From NCBI RefSeq assembly GCF_018417595.1, contig NZ_CP070982.1:5569001-5633000 (forward strand): a stretch of 64,000 nucleotides of DNA, read 5' to 3'. This DNA is from Pseudomonas entomophila. GTDB lineage: Bacteria; Pseudomonadota; Gammaproteobacteria; Pseudomonadales; Pseudomonadaceae. The position numbers and the translations under genes were made by a program. Of this stretch, positions 1 through 8,826 are shown in pieces; the first letter of the stretch is position 1; each line of letters starts with the position of its first letter. Below the pieces are notes generated by a model. The model made no database searches, was not told where the DNA came from, and worked only from the letters and a program-made list of their open reading frames with translations.

Positions 1-1050
1 ATCAGCCTGCTGGTGGCCGCCACCGTGCTGACCCTGCTGTTCGCCTTCCTGCTCACCCGCAGCATCGTCAAGCCCATCGACGAAGCGCTGAAATCCGCCG
101 AGCAGATCGCCGAGGGAGACCTCACCCACCACATCGACGCCGAAGGCACCGACGAGGCCGCGCGCCTGTTGAAAGCCATGGCCAAGATGCAGGACAAGCT
201 GCGCGACACCCTGCAGTTGATCGCCGGTTCCGCCACCCAACTGGCCTCGGCCGCCGAGGAGCTCAACAGCGTCACCGACGAGAGCGCCCGTGGCCTGCAG
301 CAGCAGAACAACGAGATCGAGCAGGCCGCCACCGCCGTCACCGAAATGACCAGCGCGGTCGAGGAAGTGGCGCGCAACGCGGTGAGCACCTCGGAGGCCT
401 CCAGCGAAGCCAGCCGTTCGGCCGGCGATGGTCGTGACCTGGTGATGGAGACCGTGGGCGCCATCGAGCGCATGAGCGGCGACGTGCAGGCCACCGCCAA
501 GCTGATCACCCACCTGGCCGAGCAATCGCGCGATATCGGCAAGGTGCTCGACGTGATCCGTGGCCTGGCCGACCAGACCAACCTGCTGGCGCTCAACGCT
601 GCCATCGAAGCCGCCCGCGCCGGTGAAGCCGGCCGTGGCTTCGCCGTGGTCGCCGACGAGGTACGCGCCCTGGCGCATCGCACCCAGCAGTCCACCAGCG
701 AGATCGAGCGGATGATCGGCAGCATCCAGGGTGGTACCGAGCAGGCCGTGGACTCGATGCGCACCAGCACCGAGCGCGCCGAGTCGACCCTGAACATCGC
801 CCGTGGCGCGGGCCTTGCGCTGGATACCATTGCCGGGGCGGTGGCGCAGATCAACGAGCGCAACCTGGTGATCGCCAGCGCCGCCGAGGAGCAGGCCCAG
901 GTCGCCCGCGAGGTGGACCGCAACCTGGTGAACATCAACGACCTGTCGGTGCAGAGCGCCACCGGGGCGAACCAGACCAGCGCGGCGAGCGCCGAGCTGT
1001 CGCGCCTGGCGGTGGACCTGAGCGGGCTGGTGGCCCGGTTCCGTACCTGA
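1..1050 (+). CDS. Methyl-accepting chemotaxis protein, C-terminal part (5' end outside window)
   Basis: The reading frame is open from base 1, so the gene starts upstream and only its last 349 codons are seen. The visible part begins in the second transmembrane helix, followed by a HAMP domain (about residues 20-75 of the visible part) and a long coiled-coil signalling domain. The conserved hairpin tip ([16 protein letters not shown], then [12 protein letters not shown]) that contacts CheA and CheW lies near visible residues 193-220. The ligand-binding domain is missing, so the sensed compound cannot be read. Its place next to gbcB/gbcA suggests a role in taxis to quaternary amines or amino acids, which is inference only. 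No C-terminal CheR-tethering pentapeptide is seen. Confidence 0.95.
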   Translation: MSLLVAATVLTLLFAFLLTRSIVKPIDEALKSAEQIAEGDLTHHIDAEGTDEAARLLKAMAKMQDKLRDTLQLIAGSATQLASAAEELNSVTDESARGLQQQNNEIEQAATAVTEMTSAVEEVARNAVSTSEASSEASRSAGDGRDLVMETVGAIERMSGDVQATAKLITHLAEQSRDIGKVLDVIRGLADQTNLLALNAAIEAARAGEAGRGFAVVADEVRALAHRTQQSTSEIERMIGSIQGGTEQAVDSMRTSTERAESTLNIARGAGLALDTIAGAVAQINERNLVIASAAEEQAQVAREVDRNLVNINDLSVQSATGANQTSAASAELSRLAVDLSGLVARFRT

Positions 1051-1057
1051 AAAAGCC

Positions 1058-1163
1058 GGGGCCGCTTTGCGGCCCTTTCGCGGCACAAGGCCGCACCTAC
1101 AGGAAAACGCGTAACCCTGTAGGAGCGGCCTTGTGCCGCGATGGGCTGCGCAGCAGCCCCATG
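1058..1163. repeat. REP inverted pair
   Basis: Two REP-type arms (about 1079-1103 and 1116-1140) face each other around a 12-base centre, flanked by a second GC-rich pairing. It separates the convergent chemoreceptor and gbcB genes and probably ends transcription from both sides. Confidence 0.8.
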
Positions 1164-1173
1164 CACTCTCGGA

Positions 1174-2274
1174 TCAGTACTCGATCCGCACATCCCCCTT
1201 CGGTACGCTGCAGCACGACAGGATGTAGCCCTCGGCCTCATCCTCTTCAGTGATCCCGCCGTTGTGCTCCATCTCCACTTCGCCACCCAGCTTGAGCACC
1301 TTGCAGGTGCCGCAGATCCCCATCCCGCAGGCCTTGGGAATCATCAGCCCGACCTTGGCCGCCGCCGCGTGCACGGTCTCGCCCGGGGCCACGCGGATGC
1401 TCTTGTCGCTGCCGACGAACTCCACCAGGTTGAGGTCGGCCACATCCACTTCCGGTGCATCGGCGGCCTGCTCGGCGTGCTCGACCGCATCGGCCTTGGC
1501 CTCTGGCGGCGTCGCGCCGAACGATTCCTCGTGGTAATTCTTCATGTCGAAACCGACGGCTTCGAGCATGCGCTTGACCGCGCTCATATAGGGCGTCGGG
1601 CCGCAGCAGAAGATGGTGCGTTCGAGGTAGTCCGGGGCGATCAGCTCCATCAACCGCTGGTTCAGGTAGCCGCGATAGCCCGCCCACGGCTCGCCCAGCC
1701 CGTGCTTCTCGCAAATGATGTGCAGGCTGAAGTTGGGGATGCGCGAGGCCATCTGCTCCAGCTCGCGGTGGTAGATGATGTCCTTCGGTGAACGGGCACT
1801 GTGCACGAACACCATGTCGACATTGGCGTTGGTGTCGTAGAACCAGCGCGCCATGGACATCACCGGGGTGATGCCGACACCGCCGGAGAGGTAGAGCACC
1901 TTGCCCGCCGGGTAGTCGATGGCGTTGAACAGCCCCACCGGCCCGTGCACCGGCAGCTCTGCGCCTTCGTGCATGGTGTCGTGGAGGAAGTTCGACACCA
2001 GCCCGCCCGGCACGCGCTTGACGGTGATGGAGAAGCTGTAGGGCACCGACGGCGAACTGGAGATGGTGTACGAGCGCATCACCGGCTTGCCTTCGATCTC
2101 CAGTTCAAGAGTGACGAACTGCCCGGGCTTGAAGAAGAACATGATCGGCTGGTCGGCCATGAAGCAGAAGGTGCGCACGTCCCAGGTCTCCTGGATGACC
2201 TTGACGCAGCGCACGATGTGGCGGCCATTGGCCCAGGTCTGGGTGGTGACCGGATTGAGGAAGGTATCGGACAT
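1174..2274 (-). CDS. gbcB: Glycine betaine demethylase reductase subunit GbcB
   Basis: Reductase partner (366 aa) of the Rieske oxygenase GbcA; it passes electrons from NAD(P)H for oxidative removal of one methyl from glycine betaine, giving dimethylglycine and formaldehyde. An FAD-binding ferredoxin-reductase domain (RSYTISSSP flavin motif) is followed by an NAD-binding domain (LSGGVGITPVMSM, then CGPTPYM) and a C-terminal plant-type 2Fe-2S domain with the CGMGICGTC cysteines and a final Cys in LSCCS. The ATG at 2274 is preferred over one two codons upstream because a GGAG lies 6 bases before it; this gives the usual family length. The gene is divergent from gbcA. The call rests on domain order plus the gbcA neighbour. 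Confidence 0.93.
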   Translation of the reverse strand: MSDTFLNPVTTQTWANGRHIVRCVKVIQETWDVRTFCFMADQPIMFFFKPGQFVTLELEIEGKPVMRSYTISSSPSVPYSFSITVKRVPGGLVSNFLHDTMHEGAELPVHGPVGLFNAIDYPAGKVLYLSGGVGITPVMSMARWFYDTNANVDMVFVHSARSPKDIIYHRELEQMASRIPNFSLHIICEKHGLGEPWAGYRGYLNQRLMELIAPDYLERTIFCCGPTPYMSAVKRMLEAVGFDMKNYHEESFGATPPEAKADAVEHAEQAADAPEVDVADLNLVEFVGSDKSIRVAPGETVHAAAAKVGLMIPKACGMGICGTCKVLKLGGEVEMEHNGGITEEDEAEGYILSCCSVPKGDVRIEY

Positions 2275-2572
2275 GTTCATCTCCAGCAGCCGACTGTCGG
2301 CCTTTCTTATGGCTCCGATAATGCGCAAGCCTGGGGCTGTGTACATTCCCATCCGCGACATCGGCGTGCTTATCGCGACCAGCCCCGCGCTACAAGGGTT
2401 GGCGCGTCGGAATTCGATTCGGCCATGTCGCCCGTGGACATGGCCGTTTCCCGGCTCGAACGCACACTCCGGCAAAAGAACAGGTTGTTTATCCACAGCA
2501 GCCTTGCGGCATAAAAACAACGAAACGATTAGCCACCTTTCGCCGGCCGACCACGGCCCTGAGGACCACACG
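2275..2572. promoter_or_regulatory. gbcB-gbcA divergent promoter region with a 10-bp-arm dyad
   Basis: This 298-bp region must hold both promoters. It contains a perfect inverted repeat at 2420-2446 (arms CGGCCATGTC and GACATGGCCG, 7-base spacer) and a DnaA-box-like TTATCCACA at 2489-2497. Related gene sets are activated by the AraC-type regulator GbdR, which is encoded at 19816-20922. Whether the dyad is the GbdR site is not shown. Confidence 0.6.
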
Positions 2573-3865
2573 ATGGACGTCACCGCAACCCTGAGCCTGG
2601 GCGATCCACTGGAACCTGCACGCAAGGCCACCGCCGAGATGCTGCAGACCCGCGAGCGCACCTACTCGCTGCCGCAACCGTTCTACAGCGACGAACGCCT
2701 GTTCCAGATCGACATGCAGGAGATCTTCCACAAGGAGTGGCTGATCGCCGGCCTGGTATGCGAGATCCCGGCCAAGGGCAACTACATCACCCTGCAGATC
2801 GGCAAGAACCCGATCATCGTGGTGCGTGGCGCGGAAGGTAAGGTGCATGCCTTCCACAACGTCTGCCGCCACCGCGGCTCGCGCCTGTGCGTCAGTGAAA
2901 AGGGCAAGGTGGCCAAACTGGTGTGCCCGTACCACCAGTGGACCTACGAGCTCGACGGCCGCCTGCTGTTCGCCGGCACCGAGATGGGCGCCGACTTCGA
3001 CATGAACCAGTACGGCCTCAAGCCTGTGAACGTGAAGGTGGCCGGTGGCTACATCTTCATCAGCCTGGCCGAGAACCCGCCGGCCATCGACGAGTTCCTG
3101 GCAACGCTCGACCACTACATGGAACCGTACGACATGGAGAACACCAAGGTGGCGGTGCAGACCACCTTGATGGAAAAGGCCAACTGGAAGCTGGTGCTGG
3201 AGAACAACCGCGAGTGCTACCACTGCAACGGCTCGCACCCCGAGCTGCTGAAGACGCTGCTGGAGTGGGACGACACCAACGACCCCCGCGCCAGCCAGGA
3301 GTTCAAGGACCACGTGGCCGCCTCCGCCGCCGCCTGGGAAGCCGAGAAGATCCCGTACCTGCACAAGAGCCACGGCCTGCGTAACCGCATCGTGCGCATG
3401 CCGCTGCTCAAGGGCACGGTGTCGATGACCATGGACGGCAAGCAGGCCTGCCAGAAGCTGATGGGCCGCATCAAGAACCCGGACCTGGGCTCGATGCGCA
3501 TCCTGCACCTGCCGCATTCGTGGAACCACTGCATGGGCGACCACATGATCGTGTTCACCGTGTGGCCGATCAGCGCGCAGGAGACCATGGTCACCACCAA
3601 GTGGCTGGTGCACAAGGATGCGGTGGAGGGGGTCGACTACAACCCCGAGGACATGCGCAAGGTCTGGGACGCGACCAACGACCAGGACCGCCGCCTGGCC
3701 GAAGAGAACCAGCGCGGGATCAACTCCACGGCTTACCAGCCAGGGCCCTATTCGAAGACCTATGAATTCGGCGTGGTGAACTTCATCGACTGGTACAGCC
3801 AGCGTTTGTTGAACAATCTTGGCGCCGAGCCTGCGTCCTACCTCAAGGAGATCAAGGCGCAATAA
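2573..3865 (+). CDS. gbcA: Glycine betaine demethylase oxygenase subunit GbcA (Rieske non-heme iron)
   Basis: The 430-aa oxygenase subunit that oxidatively demethylates glycine betaine to dimethylglycine, with GbcB as reductase. The Rieske 2Fe-2S ligands are C98, H100, C118 and H121 (CRH and CPYH). The C-terminal catalytic domain has the ECYHCNGSHPE segment typical of mononuclear-iron binding in ring-hydroxylating-type oxygenases. The ATG at 2573 is preceded by GAGG 8 bases upstream; in-frame codons further upstream run into the promoter region and do not resemble the family. A hairpin follows the stop. Cytoplasmic. Confidence 0.95.
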   Translation: MDVTATLSLGDPLEPARKATAEMLQTRERTYSLPQPFYSDERLFQIDMQEIFHKEWLIAGLVCEIPAKGNYITLQIGKNPIIVVRGAEGKVHAFHNVCRHRGSRLCVSEKGKVAKLVCPYHQWTYELDGRLLFAGTEMGADFDMNQYGLKPVNVKVAGGYIFISLAENPPAIDEFLATLDHYMEPYDMENTKVAVQTTLMEKANWKLVLENNRECYHCNGSHPELLKTLLEWDDTNDPRASQEFKDHVAASAAAWEAEKIPYLHKSHGLRNRIVRMPLLKGTVSMTMDGKQACQKLMGRIKNPDLGSMRILHLPHSWNHCMGDHMIVFTVWPISAQETMVTTKWLVHKDAVEGVDYNPEDMRKVWDATNDQDRRLAEENQRGINSTAYQPGPYSKTYEFGVVNFIDWYSQRLLNNLGAEPASYLKEIKAQ

Positions 3866-3883
3866 TCTGTAAACACTCCCCAT

Positions 3884-3917
3884 CCCGTAGGAGCCAGCCT
3901 GCTGGCTCCTACACGGG
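3884..3917 (+). terminator. gbcA: Palindromic hairpin after gbcA
   Basis: GTAGGAGCCAGC and GCTGGCTCCTAC pair almost without a loop, 18 bases after the gbcA stop. There is no T-run, so it is a REP-like hairpin that probably acts as an end stabiliser or weak terminator. Confidence 0.55.
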
Positions 3918-4079
3918 TTGCGCTGCCTACGTTACATCCAGCCTCAATGTCGCGCCGCCCCCAGATAGTCCGATATCCAGACGCTCCCCTGCGCAGAGGA
4001 GATCACGGATGACAATCGCCCGCCCATGCCCACCGCTTGAGAACTACCCGCTATAGCGTTCGCAACGCAGCTTGCGCAA

Positions 4080-4660
4080 CTATCCACACGGGGACGCGGT
4101 GTGGCTCTGATCAAAAAACGTTCAAAATCTTGCAGCCCACGTCCCTCAAGGCGCGCAGATACCCACCAACACTTTATCCACAGCGCGACCAACAGCAACT
4201 GTGGAAACTCTTCGGAAAACTGCAAGCACTAAACTGATCAAATTTCGATCAATTTTGTGTAAGCCAATGAATTCAATGGTTCCAGAGTTATCCAAACAAC
4301 TTGTCCACACCTTCGCCAACAGACTTTGTGAGCAAAACGGTCCCTGTGTGAAAATCTACTGTGGATAACGCCACAACCCCCTGAAAATACTGATTTCCAG
4401 GCAGAACGAAGGCCTACTGATCACTTTTTGACCAAAACTGTCAAAGCCAATGAAATCAATGCCTGTAGCGCACACCAAACATATTATCCACAGACCAGCC
4501 AACAGCCATTGTGGGCAATATTCACTCTCCACCCCAGCGCAGAAACGAAAAAGCCACGAACGGGTCGTGGCTTTAACTGATCAAAAATCGACCAACACCT
4601 TGTAAGCCCTATGAACAAAGGCCTGCAGCAATACGCAAACACTTTATCCACAGACCCCCC
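4080..4660. repeat. Four-copy diverged repeat array with DnaA-box-like 9-mers (gbcA-etfB intergenic)
   Basis: The 817 bp between gbcA and etfB carry no convincing gene. TGATCA occurs at 4108, 4235, 4418 and 4578. Each copy is followed by an A/T-rich stretch, in the last three by an AAGCC near ATGA, and then by a TTATCCACA-like box: perfect at 4174-4182, 4484-4492 and 4644-4652, each exactly 66 bases after its TGATCA, and degenerate (TTATCCAAA at 4288, TTGTCCACA at 4301) in the second unit. Each box is followed by CCAACAG. A further perfect box lies inverted at 4360-4368 and a near match at 4080-4088. More perfect boxes lie inside etfB (4975-4983) and etfA (5499-5507, 6180-6188). The pattern resembles DnaA-binding regions such as origins or titration loci, but no replication gene is present. 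Confidence 0.8.
4549..4575 (-). terminator. Rho-independent terminator of the dgc-etf operon
   Basis: A 10-bp stem (AAAGCCACGA / TCGTGGCTTT, 5-base loop) is followed on the minus strand by a T-run. It lies about 110 bases after the etfB stop, inside the repeat array. Confidence 0.85.
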
Positions 4661-4682
4661 AACAGATTTTGGGTACAACAGG

Positions 4683-5453
4683 TCAGCGCAGCACCCCCTC
4701 CTCCACCAGCAGTTTGAGGATGGCCTCAGCCCCTTCCTGTGGAGAAACATCCTTGAGCACCTTGCCGCCTCCACCACTGGCCTTGGCCGTGGCAGCCTTC
4801 ATGCGGTCGGCGCCACTCTTGGCCTTGATCACCTTGAGCCGTTTCGGCCGTGGACGAGCGGGTTGCAGGGCATCTTCGCCCAGCACCGGGTCCTCCACCA
4901 CCGTCACGTTGCGCGCCGCCAACACACCTCGACGCGCCGGGCCAAAAGCACTCTGGCGTGGTTTGGGCGCGGCGTTATCCACAGTCGCCAGCAACGGCAG
5001 GCGCACTTTCAAGCGACGCCGCTGACCCCGGGGCAAGGCCTGCAGCACCTGCGCGGTGCCGTTCTCGATGGATTCCACCTCGGCCAGCCCGACCACCAAC
5101 GGCCAACCCAGCTTCTCGGCCAGCAGGAACGGCAGCATGCCCGAACCTTCACCCGTCTCGGCCTGGCTGCCTGCCAGCACCAGCTGGGCGCCGGCATCAC
5201 GCAGGTAGTCGCCCAGCACGCCGAGCACATCGGCGCCGGCAGGCTGCTCCAGGACATCCAGATGCGCCAGGCCCATGCCCAGGTATGCACGCAGGGCCTC
5301 TTCACGCGGATCGCCGGCATGTACTACCAGCAAGTTATCCCCAGCCAGCTGCAAACCCAGTTCCACGGCGCGCGCGTCCTGCTCAGCGCGGCGGGCGCGG
5401 CCGGAGCTGGGGTGGGCGCCGATCGAGACCAGGCTGATGACTTTCGTACTCAT
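4683..5453 (-). CDS. etfB: Electron transfer flavoprotein beta subunit
   Basis: The 256-aa small ETF subunit, last gene of the leftward operon, starting 11 bases after etfA. With EtfA it forms the FAD/AMP heterodimer that takes electrons, here most likely from dimethylglycine oxidation by DgcA/DgcB, towards the quinone pool. The N-terminal fold shows the ETF alpha/beta-domain pattern (LVVHAGDPREEALRAYLGMG, then LVLAGSQAETGEGSG). The C-terminal part is rich in Lys and Ala. The coding sequence contains a DnaA-box-like TTATCCACA at 4975. A second general ETF pair for fatty-acid oxidation would be expected elsewhere in the genome; this one is dedicated by context. Confidence 0.9.
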   Translation of the reverse strand: MSTKVISLVSIGAHPSSGRARRAEQDARAVELGLQLAGDNLLVVHAGDPREEALRAYLGMGLAHLDVLEQPAGADVLGVLGDYLRDAGAQLVLAGSQAETGEGSGMLPFLLAEKLGWPLVVGLAEVESIENGTAQVLQALPRGQRRRLKVRLPLLATVDNAAPKPRQSAFGPARRGVLAARNVTVVEDPVLGEDALQPARPRPKRLKVIKAKSGADRMKAATAKASGGGGKVLKDVSPQEGAEAILKLLVEEGVLR

Positions 5454-5464
5454 GCTCGCTGCCC

Positions 5465-6697
5465 CTATGCCGCGTCGCGCTGGCCGCCGCTGCGGTAGTT
5501 ATCCACAGCGTCGATCAATGCCTGAAGAATTGCCGAGCTGTCGCCGATCACCGACAGGTCGGCCCGCTTGATCATGTCGCAACCCGGGTCCATGTTGATC
5601 GCCACCACCTTGTCGCAGGCGCCGATGCCCTGCAGGTGCTGGATGGCGCCGGAGATACCCACAGCCACGTACACCCGCGCCGTGACCCAGGTTCCGGTGG
5701 CTCCGACCTGGCGATTGCGCGGCATGAAGCCGTCATCCACCGCTACCCGCGAGGCGCCTTCGGTGGCGCCGAGCGCCGCCGTGGCCTTGTGGTACAGGTC
5801 CCAGTCCTTGACGCCGTTGCCACCCGAGACAATGAACTCGGCCTCGGCCATGGCGATGGCGGCCGGGTCCACGGCCACCGAACCAAGGTCCTCGATGCGC
5901 GACAGGCTGCGCGCCACACCTGTGGACAACTCCACGGGCAGCGCTTCGTGGCGGGTTTCGCTAACCGGTTCGGCGCATTCGGTGGCGCCCAGGATCAACC
6001 GTGGCAGATCGCGTTGAATATCTTGCTGACCGGCCCCGGCACGGCCGATGCACTGGCCATCCTTGACCTGCCACACCCGCGTCGCCGGGCGCTCGCCCAG
6101 GGCCGCGGCGAAACGCCGGCCCAGTTCGCCGCCACCGCTGCGGCTGTCGGGTAGCAGCCAGTGGCGTGGGGAGAACTGGTTATCCACAGCGCGCAGGCCC
6201 TGCACCAGCTGCTCCGGTGCATACCCCTCGAACGCCTCGCCCTCGATGACCAGCAAACGGTCGACGCCGGCTGTGGAAAAGTTGTTTTCCTTATGTTCGC
6301 CAAAGACGATGGCCAGCACCGCGCCGTGGCTGCCGGCCAAACTGTGGGCCAGGCCGAGCAGGTCGCGGTCGTGGCTGCCCAGGCGGCCGCCGACCATGTC
6401 CGGCACCACGGCGATGTAGAAGGCAGGCTCCGCCACCTGGTGCAGCGGCAACTGCACCTCGGCGGCAGCCGTGCGCCGCCCTCCCACGCCGGTGCCCTGC
6501 TGGGCGCCGCTGCGGTCGATGCGCTTGAGACCGTTGGGGCCGATGAAACCGGCGGCGATCGCGTGCGGGTTCTTGCGGATGACGCCATTGGGGCCCATCC
6601 AGCTGGTCTGTTGCGTCTGCATCGCCGCATGCAAAGGGTGCAGGCGGTTACGGGCGATCCACTCGGCGCGTGGGTCGCGGCGGATGATGTCGCTCAT
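5465..6697 (-). CDS. etfA: Electron transfer flavoprotein alpha subunit
   Basis: The 410-aa FAD-binding ETF subunit. The C-terminal FAD motif is clear (VGISGAIQHLQG, then INMDPGCDMIKRADLSVIGD). The N-terminal extension of about 80 residues (WIARNRLHPLHA, then MGPNGVIRKNPHA) is longer than in housekeeping EtfA and looks typical of the variant found with dgcAB. The ATG at 6697 overlaps the dgcB stop by one base (TGATG), implying translational coupling; a TTG one codon upstream is possible. Two DnaA-box-like 9-mers (5499-5507, 6180-6188) lie in its coding region. Confidence 0.92.
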   Translation of the reverse strand: MSDIIRRDPRAEWIARNRLHPLHAAMQTQQTSWMGPNGVIRKNPHAIAAGFIGPNGLKRIDRSGAQQGTGVGGRRTAAAEVQLPLHQVAEPAFYIAVVPDMVGGRLGSHDRDLLGLAHSLAGSHGAVLAIVFGEHKENNFSTAGVDRLLVIEGEAFEGYAPEQLVQGLRAVDNQFSPRHWLLPDSRSGGGELGRRFAAALGERPATRVWQVKDGQCIGRAGAGQQDIQRDLPRLILGATECAEPVSETRHEALPVELSTGVARSLSRIEDLGSVAVDPAAIAMAEAEFIVSGGNGVKDWDLYHKATAALGATEGASRVAVDDGFMPRNRQVGATGTWVTARVYVAVGISGAIQHLQGIGACDKVVAINMDPGCDMIKRADLSVIGDSSAILQALIDAVDNYRSGGQRDAA

Positions 6698-8649
6698 CAA
6701 TGCACCTCCGCAGGTTCACGTTTTGCGGCCTGCGCCTTGGCGGTTGCAGGCGCGTCTTCTTCGATCAGCACGTCGGCCACCAGCTCGGCGATATCCTTGA
6801 TCTGTGGGCGCGGTTCGACCACGCCCTCGAGCATCGCCGTGCACTGTGGACACCCCACCGCCACCAGCTCTGCCTGGGTCTCGCGGATATCGTCCATGCG
6901 CATGTCGGGAATGCGCTGCTTGCCGGGAATATCGGTGATCGGCGCACCGCCGCCGCCACCGCAGCAACGGGAGCGGAAGCCCGAACGTTGCATTTCGCGC
7001 ACTTCGATGCCCAATGCCCTGAGCACGTCGCGCGGGGCTTCGTACTCGCCGTTGTAGCGGCCCAGGTAGCAAGGGTCGTGATAGGTGACACTGCCGCCCT
7101 TGTGCTGCCCGAGGTTGAGTTTGCTCGCGGCGATCAGTTCGGCGATGTAGGTGCTGTGGTGCTGCACCTGGTACTCGCCGCCCAACGCGCCGTACTCGTT
7201 CTTCAGCACATGGAAACTGTGCGGGTCGCAGGTGACGATGCGCTGGAACCGGTACTTGGCCAGGGTCTGGATATTGCGTTTGGCCAGTTGCTGGAAGGTC
7301 GCCTCGTCGCCCAGGCGCCGGGCCACGTCGCCACTGTCGCGCTCTTCCAGGCCGAGCACGGCGAAGTCCACGCCCGAGGCCTTGAGCACTTTGACGAACG
7401 CACGCAGGGTGCGCTGGTTGCGCATGTCGAAGGCGCCGTCGCCGACCCAGAACAGCACGTCGGTGCGCTTCACGTCGGACAACAGTTTCAGGTTGAGGTC
7501 GGCAGCCCAGTTCATCCGACCGCCAGGGGCGAAGCCGCCAGGGTTGTCAGTGGCGATCAGGTTGTCCAGCACCTCGGCGCCCTTGTTCGGGGTGGCGCCC
7601 TTCTCCAGGGTCAGGTGGCGGCGCATGTCGACGATCGCGTCGACGTGCTCGATCATCATCGGGCACTCCTCCACGCAAGCGCGGCAGGTGGTGCACGACC
7701 ACAGCGTCTCGGCGTCGACCAGGCCGTTGACGATCGGCTGGTGCGGGTGGCCGCCATGCTCACCGACCGGCTTGCCCGGATAAGGGCTGCCAGCGAACTG
7801 CGCATCGGTGCCACCGGCCAGGCCGATGACCATGTCCTGGATGAGCTTCTTCGGGTTCAACGGCTGGCCGGCGGCGAACGCCGGGCACATGGCCTCGCAC
7901 TTGCCGCACTGCACGCAGGCGTCGAAACCGAGCAGTTGGTTCCAGGTGAAATCGACCGGTTTTTCCACACCCAACGGCGCATTCGGGTCTTCCAGGTCCA
8001 GCGGCTTGAGGCCGGTGGACCGACCGCCGCCGAAGCGCTCGGCGCGGCGGTGCCAGGCCAGGTGCAGGGCGCCGGCGAAGGCGTGCTTCATCGGGCCGCC
8101 CCAGGTCATGCCGAAGAACAGCTCGGACACGCCCCAGAACACGCCAATCCCCAGCACAACGACGAGCACCCAGCCACCCGTACCCTCCGGCAGGATGCCG
8201 GCCACCGGCAACGTGGCGATGAAGAAGCTCGCCGCGAACATCAGCAGGCTCTTGGGCAAGCGCATCCAAGGGCCCTTTGACAGGCGCGACGGCGGGTTCA
8301 GGCGGCGTTTGAAGACGAAGATCGCACCGGTGAACATGATCACCGTGGCCACCAGCAAGGCGTAGCCGAGAATCTTGCTGTGCAGGCCGAAACCATGCAC
8401 CAGAATCGCCAGCACGGCCGACAACACGAAGCCGCCTGCGGTGGCCACGTGGGTCTTGGACATGTACTTGTCGCGCTCGACCACATGGTGCAGGTCCACC
8501 AGGTAGCGCCGCGGCATGGCCAGCAGGCCTTTGATCAGGTCGACCTTGCTCGGCCGCCCGCGCCGCCACATGCGCACCCGGCGCAGGGCACCGAGCACCG
8601 CCAGGGCCAGCGCGGTGAACAGCAGGATGGGTAGAAGGGTGTTCAACAT
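6697..8649 (-). CDS. dgcB: Dimethylglycine catabolism protein DgcB (Fe-S oxidoreductase)
   Basis: A 650-aa membrane-linked iron-sulfur protein. The N-terminus has several hydrophobic helices (about residues 1-25 and 75-180). Two 4Fe-4S motifs follow, CVQCGKCEAMCP and CTTCRACVEECP, and two cysteine-rich CCG-type segments (CDPHSFHVL to HDPCYLGRYN, then CCGGGGGAP with CPQC). It is thought to pass electrons between DgcA, the ETF and the respiratory chain. The start at 8649 has GGGAG 6 bases upstream. It belongs to the leftward operon with dgcA upstream across a REP pair, and etfA overlapping its stop. Confidence 0.9.
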   Translation of the reverse strand: MLNTLLPILLFTALALAVLGALRRVRMWRRGRPSKVDLIKGLLAMPRRYLVDLHHVVERDKYMSKTHVATAGGFVLSAVLAILVHGFGLHSKILGYALLVATVIMFTGAIFVFKRRLNPPSRLSKGPWMRLPKSLLMFAASFFIATLPVAGILPEGTGGWVLVVVLGIGVFWGVSELFFGMTWGGPMKHAFAGALHLAWHRRAERFGGGRSTGLKPLDLEDPNAPLGVEKPVDFTWNQLLGFDACVQCGKCEAMCPAFAAGQPLNPKKLIQDMVIGLAGGTDAQFAGSPYPGKPVGEHGGHPHQPIVNGLVDAETLWSCTTCRACVEECPMMIEHVDAIVDMRRHLTLEKGATPNKGAEVLDNLIATDNPGGFAPGGRMNWAADLNLKLLSDVKRTDVLFWVGDGAFDMRNQRTLRAFVKVLKASGVDFAVLGLEERDSGDVARRLGDEATFQQLAKRNIQTLAKYRFQRIVTCDPHSFHVLKNEYGALGGEYQVQHHSTYIAELIAASKLNLGQHKGGSVTYHDPCYLGRYNGEYEAPRDVLRALGIEVREMQRSGFRSRCCGGGGGAPITDIPGKQRIPDMRMDDIRETQAELVAVGCPQCTAMLEGVVEPRPQIKDIAELVADVLIEEDAPATAKAQAAKREPAEVH

Positions 8650-8703
8650 GGGAGGCTCCCACAACAGCTGGATTCTTGCGCCGCTCCCAAGAGCGGCGCG
8701 GAG

Positions 8704-8796
8704 CCCTGTAGGAGCGGATTCATCCGCGATGGCGTCGGCAGCGACAACACATCCGCCTGAGCCGGCCTCATCGCGGATGAATCCGCTCCTACAGGG
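8704..8796. repeat. REP inverted pair between dgcA and dgcB
   Basis: Arms of about 28 bases (8704-8731 and 8769-8796) form a large hairpin inside the leftward operon. Such pairs can stabilise the upstream message, so dgcA and dgcB may be expressed at different levels. Confidence 0.85.
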
Positions 8797-8826
8797 GGGC
8801 CAATCCCGCCTCTAGAGGCGGTGCGA

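Noticed and set aside
1141..2661. Long plus-strand and extended minus-strand open frames around gbcB
   Set aside because: They are shadows of the GC-rich gbcB codons or extend it through the promoter region; no family pattern or ribosome site.
4080..4660. Chromosomal replication origin
   Set aside because: The boxes and A/T-rich segments look origin-like, but dnaA, dnaN, gyrB, rpmH and par genes are absent. A DnaA-titration or control locus is more likely.
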